Assembly (NCBI GenBank): GCA_032164245.1
Contig: JAVMKO010000005.1
Coordinates: 45,462,193 to 45,526,192, forward strand
Origin: Sternotherus odoratus
Taxonomy: Eukaryota; Chordata; Testudines; Kinosternidae
Length of the DNA stretch: 64,000 nt
Direction of reading: 5' to 3'
Part shown: one piece after another, positions 10,694 through 19,761 of the stretch
How the letters are laid out: every line of letters begins with the position of its first letter
Numbering within the stretch: the stretch's first letter is position 1
The notes under the pieces: generated by a model
Seen by the model: only the letters and a program-made list of their open reading frames with translations
What the model was told of the DNA's origin: nothing
Database searches by the model: none
Position numbers and translations under genes: made by a program

Positions 10694-10809
10694 GAGTCCC
10701 ACTGAAAATCAGCTCATGTGCTGCCTTTGGTGTAGTGCCTACCCCTGGGTACATTATATAGCTGATTACCCTTGATGGGCCATCAAAAAGCTTAGCAGTG
10801 ATGCCTATC

Positions 10810-10895
10810 CGACGAAGTGAGCTGTAGCTCATGAAAGCTTATGCTGAAATAAACTAGTTAGTCTCTAAGGTGCTACAAGTAGTCCTCGCTATCTG
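10810..10895 (+). repeat. Dispersed repeat, sense copy (class uncertain)
   Basis: Contains AAAGCTTATGCTGAAATAAA and TTAGTCTCTAAGGTGCTACA. The reverse complement lies at about 57883-57965, and a 40 bp piece with its own target duplication is at 24871-24910. It is a common reptile repeat. I could not assign its class from the sequence. Confidence 0.6.
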
Positions 10896-11139
10896 GGAGT
10901 GTCACCCAAAAACACAGCATAAGTTTTGAAACACAGATATACATATCTATAACTTGCAATATAATGGTAATACAGGTATATAAACAAGATCATATTATTT
11001 GGCAAATCATAACATTTTTACAGATACCTTACATGGCATATCTGTCAGATTCCTTGTAATTTTATAATATTGGTATAGACAATAAGATAAAATCTCCTAT
11101 ATTCCATACAGTATCATAGAGTCCACATCAAACATTGTG

Positions 11140-11440
11140 TGGAAAAGTTTTCTTTTGTTAGTTTTGAATTTGCCCCTAGTCATGGACCAGGACTCCATTG
11201 TGCTAGGCACTGTACAAACATAAGACTTTTATCTTGACCTCTCTAAGGTGACAGTCCCAATCTTTTCAGTTTCTGTGCAGATGAGAATTTTACCAAGCTC
11301 CTAATTATTCTCATCACCCTTCTCTGAACCCTTTCTTCTTCTGCAGTATTGTTTCTGCGATAGGGTGACTAGTCTTGAATCCAGTATTCTAGATGAGGGC
11401 ATTTCTGTTGATTTATAGCTATGCTTTAGAATATATGTAG
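11140..11440 (-). mobile_element. L3/CR1-like LINE fragment, minus strand
   Basis: Words such as GTCCCAATCTTTTCAG, ATCACCCTTCTCTGAACC and TATTCTAGATGAGGGCAT are typical of the antisense of CR1/L3-type RT coding sequence. It is decayed, with no open frame. Confidence 0.6.
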
Positions 11441-11837
11441 TGTGGTAAACCCAGGGCTGGAAGGCTGTGGTGAGAGGGGAAAACTGCAGGTAAATTAGGT
11501 CCAGCTGAGAAAGGCTGCTGCAGCCAGCAGCAGGGCCAGCTGGGACCAGTTAAGGAGCAAGCCAGAGCCCTTTAAAGAGACTTCTCCCCAGAGAGGGGTG
11601 TGGGAGTGAGGAGTGTGTTTGGAGGCAGGAGGAGTTAGAAGATTGAGTTTGTGAAGCAGAAGGAGGTAAAGGCAAGTGAGAGGCAGTTACAGGGAGGCTG
11701 CCAGCAGGCAGGGAGGCAGGAAGGAGCCCCTCCCAGGAGGGAGCTAGCCCAGCCTAACCAGCGAGAGGCCAAACCCAGACGGGGGAGCTGCCCAGAGGAC
11801 TGGAGCCTGGGGTGCCCAGGGGGGCCCCCTTGCCACA
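11441..11837 (+). repeat. 5' LTR of Gmr1-like element
   Basis: 397 bp from TGTGGTAAAC to CTTGCCACA, matching the 3' LTR base for base as far as I could compare by eye. It should carry the promoter. No clear TATA box or AATAAA is visible in it. Confidence 0.93.
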
Positions 11838-11839
11838 AG

Positions 11840-11858
11840 TGGTGTCAGAGGTGGGATC
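11840..11858 (+). other. tRNA primer-binding site of Gmr1-like element
   Basis: TGGTGTCAGAGGTGGGATC begins two bases after the 5' LTR. It is nearly complementary to the 3' end of a vertebrate tRNA-Leu (acceptor end TGACACCA preceded by the arm with CCCAC). The tRNA identity is from memory and should be checked. Confidence 0.75.
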
Positions 11859-11941
11859 GTGAGTAGATGTGCTGGCAAGACCCCTCGACCAGGGTGAAAA
11901 GCCCCCCCCCTTATTCAAAAACATAAAAAGAGAGAGAGAAA

Positions 11942-12982
11942 ATGGAGGAGGTGGTGAAGGCACTGGTTCAGGCCACTGCGGCCCAGCAGGAGGCTGTTCG
12001 AGTGCAGCAGGAAACCAACCAGTTACTGATGTCCCAGGCAGCCCAGGACCGAGCCACATTGCAGGAGTTAGTGAAGCAGGTGAAAGTCCTGGGCACCCTG
12101 GCCCGTGGGGGTCCCGATGCCCGGCCGCTGCGGGCAAGCAACTATTTACAGAAAATGACGGCGGACGACGATACCGAGGCCTACCTCCTCGCGTTCGAGA
12201 GGACAGCCCTGCGAGAGGCCTGGCCCCGGGAGCAGTGGGCAAGCATCCTGGCCCCTTTTCTGTGTGGAGAGGCCCAGAAGGCCTACTTTGATCTGGCAAC
12301 CGAGGCTGCTGCAGATTATCCCCAGCTCAAGGCTGAAATCCTGGCAAGGGCGGGAATGACGCCAGCCCTGAGAGCCCAGCAGTTTCACGACTGGAGGTAC
12401 AAGTCCGACAAGCCACCAAGGACCCAGCTGTTTGACTTGATTCACCTTGCCCAGAAGTGGCTGCAGCCTGAGACCCACAGACCAGAGAAAGTGGTGGAAA
12501 TCCTAGTCCGGGACAGGTATATGCGGGGGTTGCCACCCGACATAAGGGGTTGGGTCCGTAAGAACGATCCCTCCTCCTATGACGAACTAGTAGCCCTCGT
12601 GGAGAGACACCTAGCCTCCCAGGAGCTGCCTCGGACTACCAAGGAAGGAGTGCGCCCGAGTAGGAGGCAGGGCACAGGGCCAAAACCCCGGGGTACCATG
12701 CCCCCAAGCCGTTACATAGAGGGAGGGAAAGAGGCTGGGGATCAGCCTGAAAGCATGGAGAAGCTTGGGGACTGGGGGAACGAGACTCGGGGGGTACGGC
12801 CTAACAGTCCGAGAACCAGGGTGCTAGCCCGAGCGGGTATACGCTGCTATGCATGTGGGGAAGTAGGGCATATAGCGGCCCAGTGCCCAAACCAGGCCGA
12901 ACCCATGCAATGCGACCTGGGGGGGATGGAAGGTCCCTGTGTCCTAATAAGTCAGGTGGGGGTCGCGGTGGCCCCCCCATAG
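11942..12982 (+). CDS. gag: Gag of Gmr1-like retrotransposon, with SCAN-like domain
   Basis: 346 codons from ATG at 11942. The N-terminus is a Gln/Ala-rich helix, likely a coiled coil. Residues about 146-224 (from QQFHDWRYK through RGWVRKNDP to VERHLA) look like the SCAN dimerisation domain of vertebrate zinc-finger proteins, including a [20 protein letters not shown] pattern. The CCHC zinc knuckle [14 protein letters not shown] is at residues 302-315. The frame stops at TAG just after a C7 tract (12972-12978), and protease follows in the +1 frame. It should form the particle shell and bind RNA. It appears intact. Confidence 0.9.
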   Translation: MEEVVKALVQATAAQQEAVRVQQETNQLLMSQAAQDRATLQELVKQVKVLGTLARGGPDARPLRASNYLQKMTADDDTEAYLLAFERTALREAWPREQWASILAPFLCGEAQKAYFDLATEAAADYPQLKAEILARAGMTPALRAQQFHDWRYKSDKPPRTQLFDLIHLAQKWLQPETHRPEKVVEILVRDRYMRGLPPDIRGWVRKNDPSSYDELVALVERHLASQELPRTTKEGVRPSRRQGTGPKPRGTMPPSRYIEGGKEAGDQPESMEKLGDWGNETRGVRPNSPRTRVLARAGIRCYACGEVGHIAAQCPNQAEPMQCDLGGMEGPCVLISQVGVAVAPP

Positions 12983-13001
12983 ATACACCCGGCCCGTTAA
13001 G

Positions 13002-13634
13002 ATGAATGGCATTAGTACCACTGCGTTAGTAGACTCCGGGAGTGCGGTCACGCTGGTCTCGGGGAAGCTGGTCGGGCGAGACCAACTGTCGCGGGCCAAG
13101 CGCTCCGGAGTATCCTGTGTACATGGGGATGTCAATTATTACCCCACCATCCCCGTAAGTATAGACATCCTGGGAAACCCCACAAAGGTAATGGTGGGAG
13201 TAGTCCCGAAGCTCCCCTACCCGGTCCTGATTGGGCGAGACTTCCCAGGGTTCGATAACCTGCTCCCCGGAAGGGAGGCAGAAGGTGTTAGTGCCGAGAT
13301 CCAGGAGAGGGCGCCCAGGGATTGTGGACCCCCGGCCTTCCGAGAGTTTGACCCAGGGCTATTTTCCCTGCCGGGGGGACCCAAGAAGTCTCGGAAGGAG
13401 AGAAGGGCAGCTAAGGAGTTGGGGACGAAGATTTTGACCCAGTACCGAAGGGTAGCGCTGGTAGGGGAACAAGTAAGCCCCAGGGGGAAGAGGACTCGGC
13501 GAGCTGCGGGGGAGCCCGACGCCGGACCGAGTGCCCCCCAGACTGACCTCGAGAGGGGAGCCAGGGATAGATCCCCCGGAGCTAGGACCGATTGGCCTGT
13601 CAATGGAAAGCTTTGGGCAGGATCAAGCCAATGA
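13002..13634 (+). CDS. pro: Retropepsin-type protease region
   Basis: The motif ALVDSGSAVTLVS (residues about 8-20) has the DSG catalytic triad of an aspartic protease, with a later PVLIGRDF tract like the gypsy protease C-terminus. ATG at 13002 is only the first Met. The frame is open upstream and lies +1 to gag, so expression by frameshift near the C7 tract is possible. The last 30 or so codons are probably out of frame, because the pol-like sequence from about 13540 reads in the next frame. Confidence 0.8.
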   Translation: MNGISTTALVDSGSAVTLVSGKLVGRDQLSRAKRSGVSCVHGDVNYYPTIPVSIDILGNPTKVMVGVVPKLPYPVLIGRDFPGFDNLLPGREAEGVSAEIQERAPRDCGPPAFREFDPGLFSLPGGPKKSRKERRAAKELGTKILTQYRRVALVGEQVSPRGKRTRRAAGEPDAGPSAPQTDLERGARDRSPGARTDWPVNGKLWAGSSQ

Positions 13635-14001
13635 TCCAGCCTACCACCATATCCAGAAGGAAGTAGTGGAGGTGAATGGAGTCCCAGTAGAAGGGAAAGT
13701 TAAGGGCCAAGGACCGTATTATGTGATAAAGGGATACAGAGTAGTCCGGATGTCGGACCAAACCATAGAGCAACTCCTGGTTCCCCAGAAACACCAGAGA
13801 GGCGTGATGGACCTAGCCCATAGCCACCTCTTCGGGGGCCACCTAGGGGTGGATAAAACCCTCGACAGGGTCCTGAAAAGATTTTTTTTGGCCAGGAGTC
13901 TACGCGGCTGTCCGACGATATTGTGCCTCCTGCCCGGACTGCCAATTGCATGCCCCCCGGCTACACTTGCGGGCCCCATTGGTACCTCTGCCCATCATTG
14001 A
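13531..14001 (+). CDS. pol: Pol N-terminal region with integrase zinc-binding (HHCC) start
   Basis: This frame carries the linker between protease and integrase and the first half of the HHCC zinc-binding domain (LAHSHLFGGHLGVDKTLDRV). At the T8 tract 13882-13889 the similarity passes to the next frame, where the Cys pair (CASCPDC, about 13919-13942) follows. The residues after the T8 tract in this frame are therefore not meaningful. The change may be a real mutation, slippage or a sequencing error. Confidence 0.8.
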   Translation: MPPRLTSRGEPGIDPPELGPIGLSMESFGQDQANDPAYHHIQKEVVEVNGVPVEGKVKGQGPYYVIKGYRVVRMSDQTIEQLLVPQKHQRGVMDLAHSHLFGGHLGVDKTLDRVLKRFFLARSLRGCPTILCLLPGLPIACPPATLAGPIGTSAHH

Positions 14002-16357
14002 AGTCCCCTTTGAGAGGATCGCTATGGACCTGGTAGGCCCACTAGAGAAATCTGCCCGGGGCCATCAGCACATACTGGTTGTGCTTGACTACGCCACCCG
14101 ATACCCGGAAGCTGTGCCCCTACGGAATACTATGTCCAAGACCATAGCCCGGGAATTGGTGCAGATTTTCTCCCGAGTAGGAATACCCAAGGAGATCCTA
14201 ACCGATCAAGGGACCCCCTTTGTGTCGAAGCTGATGAAGGACTTGTGTGACATGCTCCAAGTGCGGACCCTGAGGACATCGGTTTACCACCCTCAGACGG
14301 ACAGTCTGGTCGAACGCTTCAATAGGACATTGAAGAGTATGATGCGGAAGGTAGTGAGCCGGGACGGGAAGGATTGGGACACCCTGCTCCCCTACCTACT
14401 GTTTGCCGTGAGGGAGGTACCGCAGGCCTCCACGGGATTCTCCCCGTTCGAGTTGTTATATGGACGCCACCCTCGGGGCATACTCGATATAGCCAAAGAG
14501 GGTTGGGAGGAACAGCCGAAGCTGGAGAGAAATGTCATCGAGCATGTGTTCCGGATGAGAGAGAGGATAGCCCAGGTCACCCCCATAGTGCGAGAGCACA
14601 TGAAGAAGGCCCAAGAGGCCCAGCGGACGTATTATGATAGTTGGGCGGTGAGCCGGAAGTTCCAGGTGGGGGACCGGGTAATGGTGCTTGTACCCACGGC
14701 TGAAAGTAAACTGTTAGCCCACTGGCAAGGGCCCTATGAGGTGATCGAAGCCGTGGGAGACGTGGACTATAAGGTCCGACAGCCGGGATGCCGGAAGCTG
14801 GAGCAGATCTATCATGTAAACCTACTGAAGCCTTGGCAGGATAGAGAGGCTCAAGTAGTCGCGCTCGGAGCAACCCCCCGGGAAGGGAACCAGCCTAGCC
14901 AGGTAGGGATATCCCCCGAGCTGACCCCAAACCAACGAGAAGAGGTGATCAGCATGATCAGACGGCACCCGGACGTGTTCTCGGAGACACCAGGCCGAAC
15001 CAGGGAGGTATGCCACCACATCCGCACGGAGCCTGGGGTAAAAGTGTGTGTCAAGCCCTATCGGATCCCAGAGGCAAAAAGGGAAATGATTGGAACAGAA
15101 GTCCGGAAGATGCTGAGATTGGGGGTCATAGAAGAGTCCCATAGCCAGTGGTCCAGTCCCGTGGTCCTGGTACCCAAGCCCGATGGCAGTGTAAGATTCT
15201 GCAATGACTTCCGGAGGCTGAACGACGTGTCCCAGTTCGATGCCTATCCGCTACCACGAATAGATGAACTGATCGACCGATTAGGAACAGCGCGGTTCCT
15301 GTCCACCCTGGACCTGACCAAAGGCTACTGGCAAATCCCCCTTGCCCCAGCGGACAAGGAGAAAACAGCCTTTTCCACTCCAGATGGTCTGTTCCAATAC
15401 ACGGTTCTCCCCTTTGGATTACATGGGGCCCCCGCCACCTTCCAGCGGCTTATGGACAAACTGCTGCGGCCGCATCGTAAGTACGCGGCCGCTTATTTGG
15501 ATGATGTGATTATCCATAGCCCCGACTGGGAGACACACTTGGGGAAGGTGGAGGCAGTGCTAGACACCTTGAGGAAGGCCGGTTTGACTGCGAATCCCGC
15601 CAAGTGCTCAATTGGACTAGCAGAAGCCAGATACCTCGGGTATGTAGTGGGGAGAGGCCTGGTGAGACCCCAGCTTAACAAGTTAGAGGCGATCCAGAAG
15701 TGGCCACGACCAGTCCGGAAAAAGCAGGTCAGGGCGTTCCTGGGGTTGGTCGGCTATTACCGACGGTTCATTCCCCATTTCGCCGCCCGGGCATGCCCAC
15801 TAACTGACCTGACGAGAGCCCGTGGCCCGGATATCGTGAAATGGTCGAACGCAGCAGAAGAGGCGTTTAAGGATCTGCGGACGGCCCTCTGCACCGACCC
15901 CGTGCTAATAGCCCCGAATTGGGAGAAGGAGTTCTTATTGCAGACCGATGCCTCCGAAGTAGGGCTAGGAGCGGTGCTGTCCCAGATGATAGATGGAGAA
16001 GACCACCCCATTCTGTACCTCAGTCGGAAGCTCCTGCCCAGGGAACAGAAATACGCCGTGGTAGAGAAGGAGTGCCTGGCAGTGAAGTGGGACGTAGAAA
16101 GCCTCCGCTACTACCTGCTCGGAAGACGGTTTACCCTGGTCACGGACCATGCTCCGCTGAAGTGGATGCACCAGAATAGGGATAAAAACGCAAGGGTCAC
16201 CAGGTGGTTCCTCTCGCTACAACCCTTCCACTTCCGCGTACAACATAGGTCCGGCCTCCTGCACGGAAATGCGGACGGCCTGTCCAGGGTACACTGCTCA
16301 GCGACCCAAGTAGCCCAACCCCATGGTGTTGAGCAGGGGGGGGGGGATGTGTGGTAA
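13946..16357 (+). CDS. pol: Integrase core, reverse transcriptase and RNase H (IN before RT)
   Basis: 803 codons are listed from 13946, but the frame is open back to the T8 tract at 13882. The integrase catalytic residues are D28 (IAMDLVGP), D87 (LTDQG) and E123 (LVERFNR), with 35 residues between the last two. A chromatin-side tail with YHVNLLKPW follows. Reverse transcriptase begins near residue 360 (KPYRIPEAKR) and has DLTKGYWQI, LPFGLHGAPATFQ and YLDD at 517-520 (15494-15505). RNase H has QTDASEVGLGAVL and VTDHAPLKW. The frame ends in TAA a few bases inside the 3' LTR. No stop breaks this 2.4 kb segment. Confidence 0.93.
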   Translation: MHAPRLHLRAPLVPLPIIEVPFERIAMDLVGPLEKSARGHQHILVVLDYATRYPEAVPLRNTMSKTIARELVQIFSRVGIPKEILTDQGTPFVSKLMKDLCDMLQVRTLRTSVYHPQTDSLVERFNRTLKSMMRKVVSRDGKDWDTLLPYLLFAVREVPQASTGFSPFELLYGRHPRGILDIAKEGWEEQPKLERNVIEHVFRMRERIAQVTPIVREHMKKAQEAQRTYYDSWAVSRKFQVGDRVMVLVPTAESKLLAHWQGPYEVIEAVGDVDYKVRQPGCRKLEQIYHVNLLKPWQDREAQVVALGATPREGNQPSQVGISPELTPNQREEVISMIRRHPDVFSETPGRTREVCHHIRTEPGVKVCVKPYRIPEAKREMIGTEVRKMLRLGVIEESHSQWSSPVVLVPKPDGSVRFCNDFRRLNDVSQFDAYPLPRIDELIDRLGTARFLSTLDLTKGYWQIPLAPADKEKTAFSTPDGLFQYTVLPFGLHGAPATFQRLMDKLLRPHRKYAAAYLDDVIIHSPDWETHLGKVEAVLDTLRKAGLTANPAKCSIGLAEARYLGYVVGRGLVRPQLNKLEAIQKWPRPVRKKQVRAFLGLVGYYRRFIPHFAARACPLTDLTRARGPDIVKWSNAAEEAFKDLRTALCTDPVLIAPNWEKEFLLQTDASEVGLGAVLSQMIDGEDHPILYLSRKLLPREQKYAVVEKECLAVKWDVESLRYYLLGRRFTLVTDHAPLKWMHQNRDKNARVTRWFLSLQPFHFRVQHRSGLLHGNADGLSRVHCSATQVAQPHGVEQGGGDVW
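16331..16349 (+). other. Polypurine tract of Gmr1-like element
   Basis: GAGCAGGGGGGGGGGGAT lies directly before the 3' LTR and would prime plus-strand DNA synthesis. It overlaps the end of the pol frame. Confidence 0.85.
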
Positions 16358-16746
16358 ACCCAGGGCTGGAAGGCTGTGGTGAGAGGGGAAAACTGCAGGT
16401 AAATTAGGTCCAGCTGAGAAAGGCTGCTGCAGCCAGCAGCAGGGCCAGCTGGGACCAGTTAAGGAGCAAGCCAGAGCCCTTTAAAGAGACTTCTCCCCAG
16501 AGAGGGGTGTGGGAGTGAGGAGTGTGTTTGGAGGCAGGAGGAGTTAGAAGATTGAGTTTGTGAAGCAGAAGGAGGTAAAGGCAAGTGAGAGGCAGTTACA
16601 GGGAGGCTGCCAGCAGGCAGGGAGGCAGGAAGGAGCCCCTCCCAGGAGGGAGCTAGCCCAGCCTAACCAGCGAGAGGCCAAACCCAGACGGGGGAGCTGC
16701 CCAGAGGACTGGAGCCTGGGGTGCCCAGGGGGGCCCCCTTGCCACA
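16350..16746 (+). repeat. 3' LTR of Gmr1-like element
   Basis: 397 bp, same start and end as the 5' LTR. It is followed by the GTAG duplication. The pol stop codon (TAA at 16355-16357) lies inside it. Confidence 0.93.
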
Positions 16747-16997
16747 GTAGATAATAGTAAAAACATTAGGCCCAATTAAGAAAACTAGTTTAAGAAAAAA
16801 AAAGAATGGTTGGGGAAGGGACCCCAGGCTCTGACCTTGGATATCTCCATTATAACCTTTGTGTAGTGCTTTGTCAGCTGCTTTCCTAAATCTGACTAGA
16901 TTACAGCATGAGCATTCCCTTATCAGTAGCCTGGCTAACCCCTTGCAGAGGCTGGGTTCTCACATGGCCTATGTTGGTAAAACTGTTTCTCTTCCAG

Positions 16998-17110
16998 GAG
17001 GAAAAAAACAAAAATCTGAAGGCAGCAAAGACTCCTCTGCAGACCACTCACAAATGGAGGAGAATCCTGAGGGAAATCAGCCTGAAGCTGAGCCCACCCA
17101 GCTAGAGAAG
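16998..17110 (+). CDS. FANCD2: FANCD2 exon 8 of window
   Basis: This exon is 113 nt, entered after one carried base and ending in phase 0. The acceptor is TTTCTCTTCCAG and the donor GTAGTA. It encodes GKKQKSEGSKDSSADHSQM and an acidic, Glu/Pro-rich tail ending in QLEK. It corresponds to the human RKQKTDGSKTSSSD linker and is low-complexity, hydrophilic and weakly conserved, so it is probably disordered. Confidence 0.88.
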
Positions 17111-18226
17111 GTAGTATTGGTAAAAGGGGCTTGTGCGGGATAAGAAAGGGGTGTGTAAAACAGAAAGCTAGGAGAGGGACTCTTAACAGTGATAGAAATC
17201 TCAGTTCAAGAGCTTAGTGCTGCTTTCTGACATGATCCTCACATCTGAGCTTGGAAAGTTGGTGGTTCTTTGAGTCTCCTCTGCATACTTCTGCTCTTGC
17301 GATGCACTGACCAGTGCAGCTGAGACAATGGAACCTTCTGGTAGTGTTTGAGCAGATTCTAAAGGTGTGGCTATAGAAGGGTGCATGGCTGTTGCCTCCT
17401 CAATTCCTTCCAACCACAGCAGCAAGAACACGAACCTCTGAGGATTTCTCAGTTCCATAGCTAGATAAGTGCCTTTGTACCTATTAGATTAGTTATTGTT
17501 AAGATCTGATGTTTTTGTTTAATCAAAGAGAATGTCTGGTCTCAGCTTTGGATGCCTCAGGTTCTGGTGGAAGATATTCCCACACTGGAGAATGAAATTT
17601 TCTTGTTTGATACATAGGATGTGCAGTAGTGTTCATTCGAGGAGGAAGGCCAAATCTGACACTCGTATCTAAGAGCTAATCATTTCCTAAACAGTCTTCC
17701 TCCTTTTTCACATCACTTGTCACACAATATCATCTTTCATCAAGTGCACTGTGAGTTTTGCTCTGACCATAGATTCATACAAGCTGGAGATTTCAAAGCT
17801 CATCTTAGATCATCTTGTCAACCTTCATAGGATAAAGCTAGGATTGGTTTCTTCAGCAAATTTTCTAGTGCTTTATTCAGTCGAGAGTGGTGATTTCACC
17901 ACTTCCTTAGGAGACAATTCCATGCCTTCACTACAAGAAGACTTTCCTGTTGCTCTCAACCTGGGAAAATATGTGGAAGACAGAATGTGGGAGAAGTGTC
18001 TTTATTGAGCTGGGATAGTTTAGGAGGAGCAGAGGGGAGTTGGTTTATGCTGGAGAAAATCATGCACTCAAAGGAGCTAGCACCTTTGGCTGTTTTCACA
18101 TGGTGTACCAAATAATGTAGGGGCTTGTATTGTAGGACCAATATTTTTTACGTGCAGTATTCTTTACCAAAGCAAGATGTGACCATTGGCTTTATTCTGC
18201 TATTAAAACTGCCATTTTCATTTCAG
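17111..18226. other. Intron with a possible old LINE piece
   Basis: About 17770-17970 has words (ATTCATACAAGCTGGAG, TAGATCATCTTGTC, CAATTCCATGCCTTCACTAC) reminiscent of antisense L3/CR1 untranslated sequence, but the match is weak. The rest shows nothing. Confidence 0.35.
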
Positions 18227-18379
18227 GACACCACTGAAAAAAAGTCAGGAATCCCTTCTGTGCAGCTGCAGAATTACCGTGCATTCTTCCGAGAGCTAGA
18301 CCTTGAGGTGTTTACCATCCTGCACTGTGGGGTGCTGACCAAATCTATTTTGGACTCAGAGATGCACACAGAGTTAAGT
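18227..18379 (+). CDS. FANCD2: FANCD2 exon 9 of window, with altered splice donor
   Basis: Entered in phase 0 after TTTCATTTCAG. It encodes [20 protein letters not shown] and ILDSEMHTE, nearly identical to the human AFFRELDIEVFSILHCGL and ILDTEMHTE. By homology the exon should end after GAG at 18373, but the following six bases are TTAAGT, not GTAAGT. The given end (18379) uses the next GT (GTAACA), which keeps phase 0 and adds Leu-Ser. A GT at 18373 would shift the frame. The 3' boundary is therefore uncertain. Confidence 0.85.
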
Positions 18380-19644
18380 GTAACAGAGTTAACTTGTACC
18401 AAGAGGGGTCAGAAGGCTGCTGCAGACCTGCAACTAGTTCATTCTCATTGAGGGATTAGAAGATTTAACCTCCTCTGGTTAACTAAAATGGAGGAAATCC
18501 AATCTCACCATGGCCCATGCCCAACTGCAGAAAGTCAGTATGCTGCTTCAGGGGAAGGCATCCATGTACACACACGAGAAGACAGGTACCTTAGAAGGTC
18601 CTAGAACATATAGTAACACTATAGCTGTGGCAAATAGATGTTGCTTGTGTACCTCCAACTGGTGTTCCATCTTGGGGCTCTTTCAGCTTTGATCAGTCTC
18701 AGGCTTTAATCTCTCTAACCACATGGGACATGTTAAACCCTTTGGAGCTAATGGGGATTGCAAGTCACAAACCACATGTTTTAGTGATGGCACATTAATG
18801 ATGTCACAACCAAACCGTTCTCAGCTAGTCAGAGCATCCTGTTCACTCCAGACAGGACACGCACAGACAGAGCACATGAGAACTAAAAGAGAAAATTCTT
18901 TCCTTGGACAAGCAAACTCTGATGTCCATGGGAGGGCAGATGCGAAAGAGTGGACTGGTGCATTCCCACTGCTGCATGAAGTTTTGCCTCTCATCTGCAG
19001 TGCAGTAACCAACATCAGCTGAGTAGGCAGAACCAAATCTTGAACCAGTTTAGGGTAGTATCGTAATACCTGAGAAACCAGGACCTTAAAGTTTGATAGG
19101 CCCAACACCCATAACTTGGATTGAAAAATAAAAGAAGGCACAGAAAAGGGCATACACAAAACTGACCAGAGTAAAGACCGAGTTGATTTGGGGATTTATA
19201 TCTATATTTCTCAGTCCATGGAAAAGTCTGAAGTTGTTCCACAGTTTTCCATTAGCTCTTCTGATGCAAACCATCTTAGCTGAAAAACAAGGGAATTGGC
19301 AGGAGTCTCAAAACAAAGTTCAGACAAGAGCCCAGCATGCATTGAGTAGTCTGTAGCATGACTTTGATTAAATTACTTTCAGGTCTTTCCCCACAGATTC
19401 AGGGTAAGAATTCATAGGCCTTACATCTGTTAGACTGTCTCTTGGAGATATGCCAGGTCAGTTGGTCCTATATAGCTGCCACAGCTGTCCCATGTGTAAT
19501 GGGGAATTTTGGGGATCAACGTTACCCTAAATTGCCAAGTTTAGGTAATCCTTCCTGCGTATAGTCCAAGATCCTGTGTGCCTACTTTTATGGATTGTTA
19601 AAGGAGATCAACATACTGAACTGTTTTCTTCCTTGAAATTTTAG
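18380..19644. other. Intron, nothing recognised
   Basis: No clear repeat or coding similarity in 1.27 kb. Short open frames on both strands look random. Confidence 0.45.
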
Positions 19645-19761
19645 GCCAGAGAAATTTTACAGTTAGGGCCAGCAGAGCTTGTGTTCCTTCTGGATGATCT
19701 TTGCCAAAAGCTGGAGCACATACTGATACCACCCGCTGCAAAGAGAGCCCCTTTCTTAAAG
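19645..19761 (+). CDS. FANCD2: FANCD2 exon 10 of window
   Basis: This exon is 117 nt (39 codons), phase 0 at both ends. The acceptor is CTTGAAATTTTAG and the donor GTATGT. It encodes LQLGPAELVFLLDDLCQKLE then PPAAKRAPFLK, matching human QLGPPELLFLLEDLSQKLE and PPIARRVPFLK. The next exon is 13.6 kb away, because of CR1, hAT and DIRS insertions. Confidence 0.95.

Larger units (their letters stand above)
9569..10747. mobile_element. hAT-type MITE split by two solo LTRs
   Basis: The left part begins CAAGGGTCGGCAACCTTTCA and the right part ends TAGTGCCTACCCCTG, inverted ends of a common reptile hAT family. The element reads through if the two LTRs are skipped: 9569-9700, then 10244-10370, then from 10694. 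The target duplications of each LTR fall exactly at these joints. An 8 bp duplication for the hAT itself was not visible. Confidence 0.75.
11441..16746 (+). mobile_element. Complete Gmr1-like Ty3/gypsy LTR retrotransposon (5306 bp)
   Basis: Two LTRs of 397 bp, identical in my reading, are flanked by a GTAG duplication (11437-11440 and 16747-16750). Inside, in order: a primer-binding site, gag, protease, integrase, reverse transcriptase, RNase H and a polypurine tract. Integrase comes before RT, the reverse of the usual gypsy order and the hallmark of Gmr1-like elements. Gag has a SCAN-like capsid region and a CCHC knuckle. The frame changes at three points (gag/pro, pro/pol, and a T8 tract at 13882-13889). 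It lies in the same orientation as FANCD2, inside one intron. Identical LTRs point to a young insertion. Confidence 0.93.
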
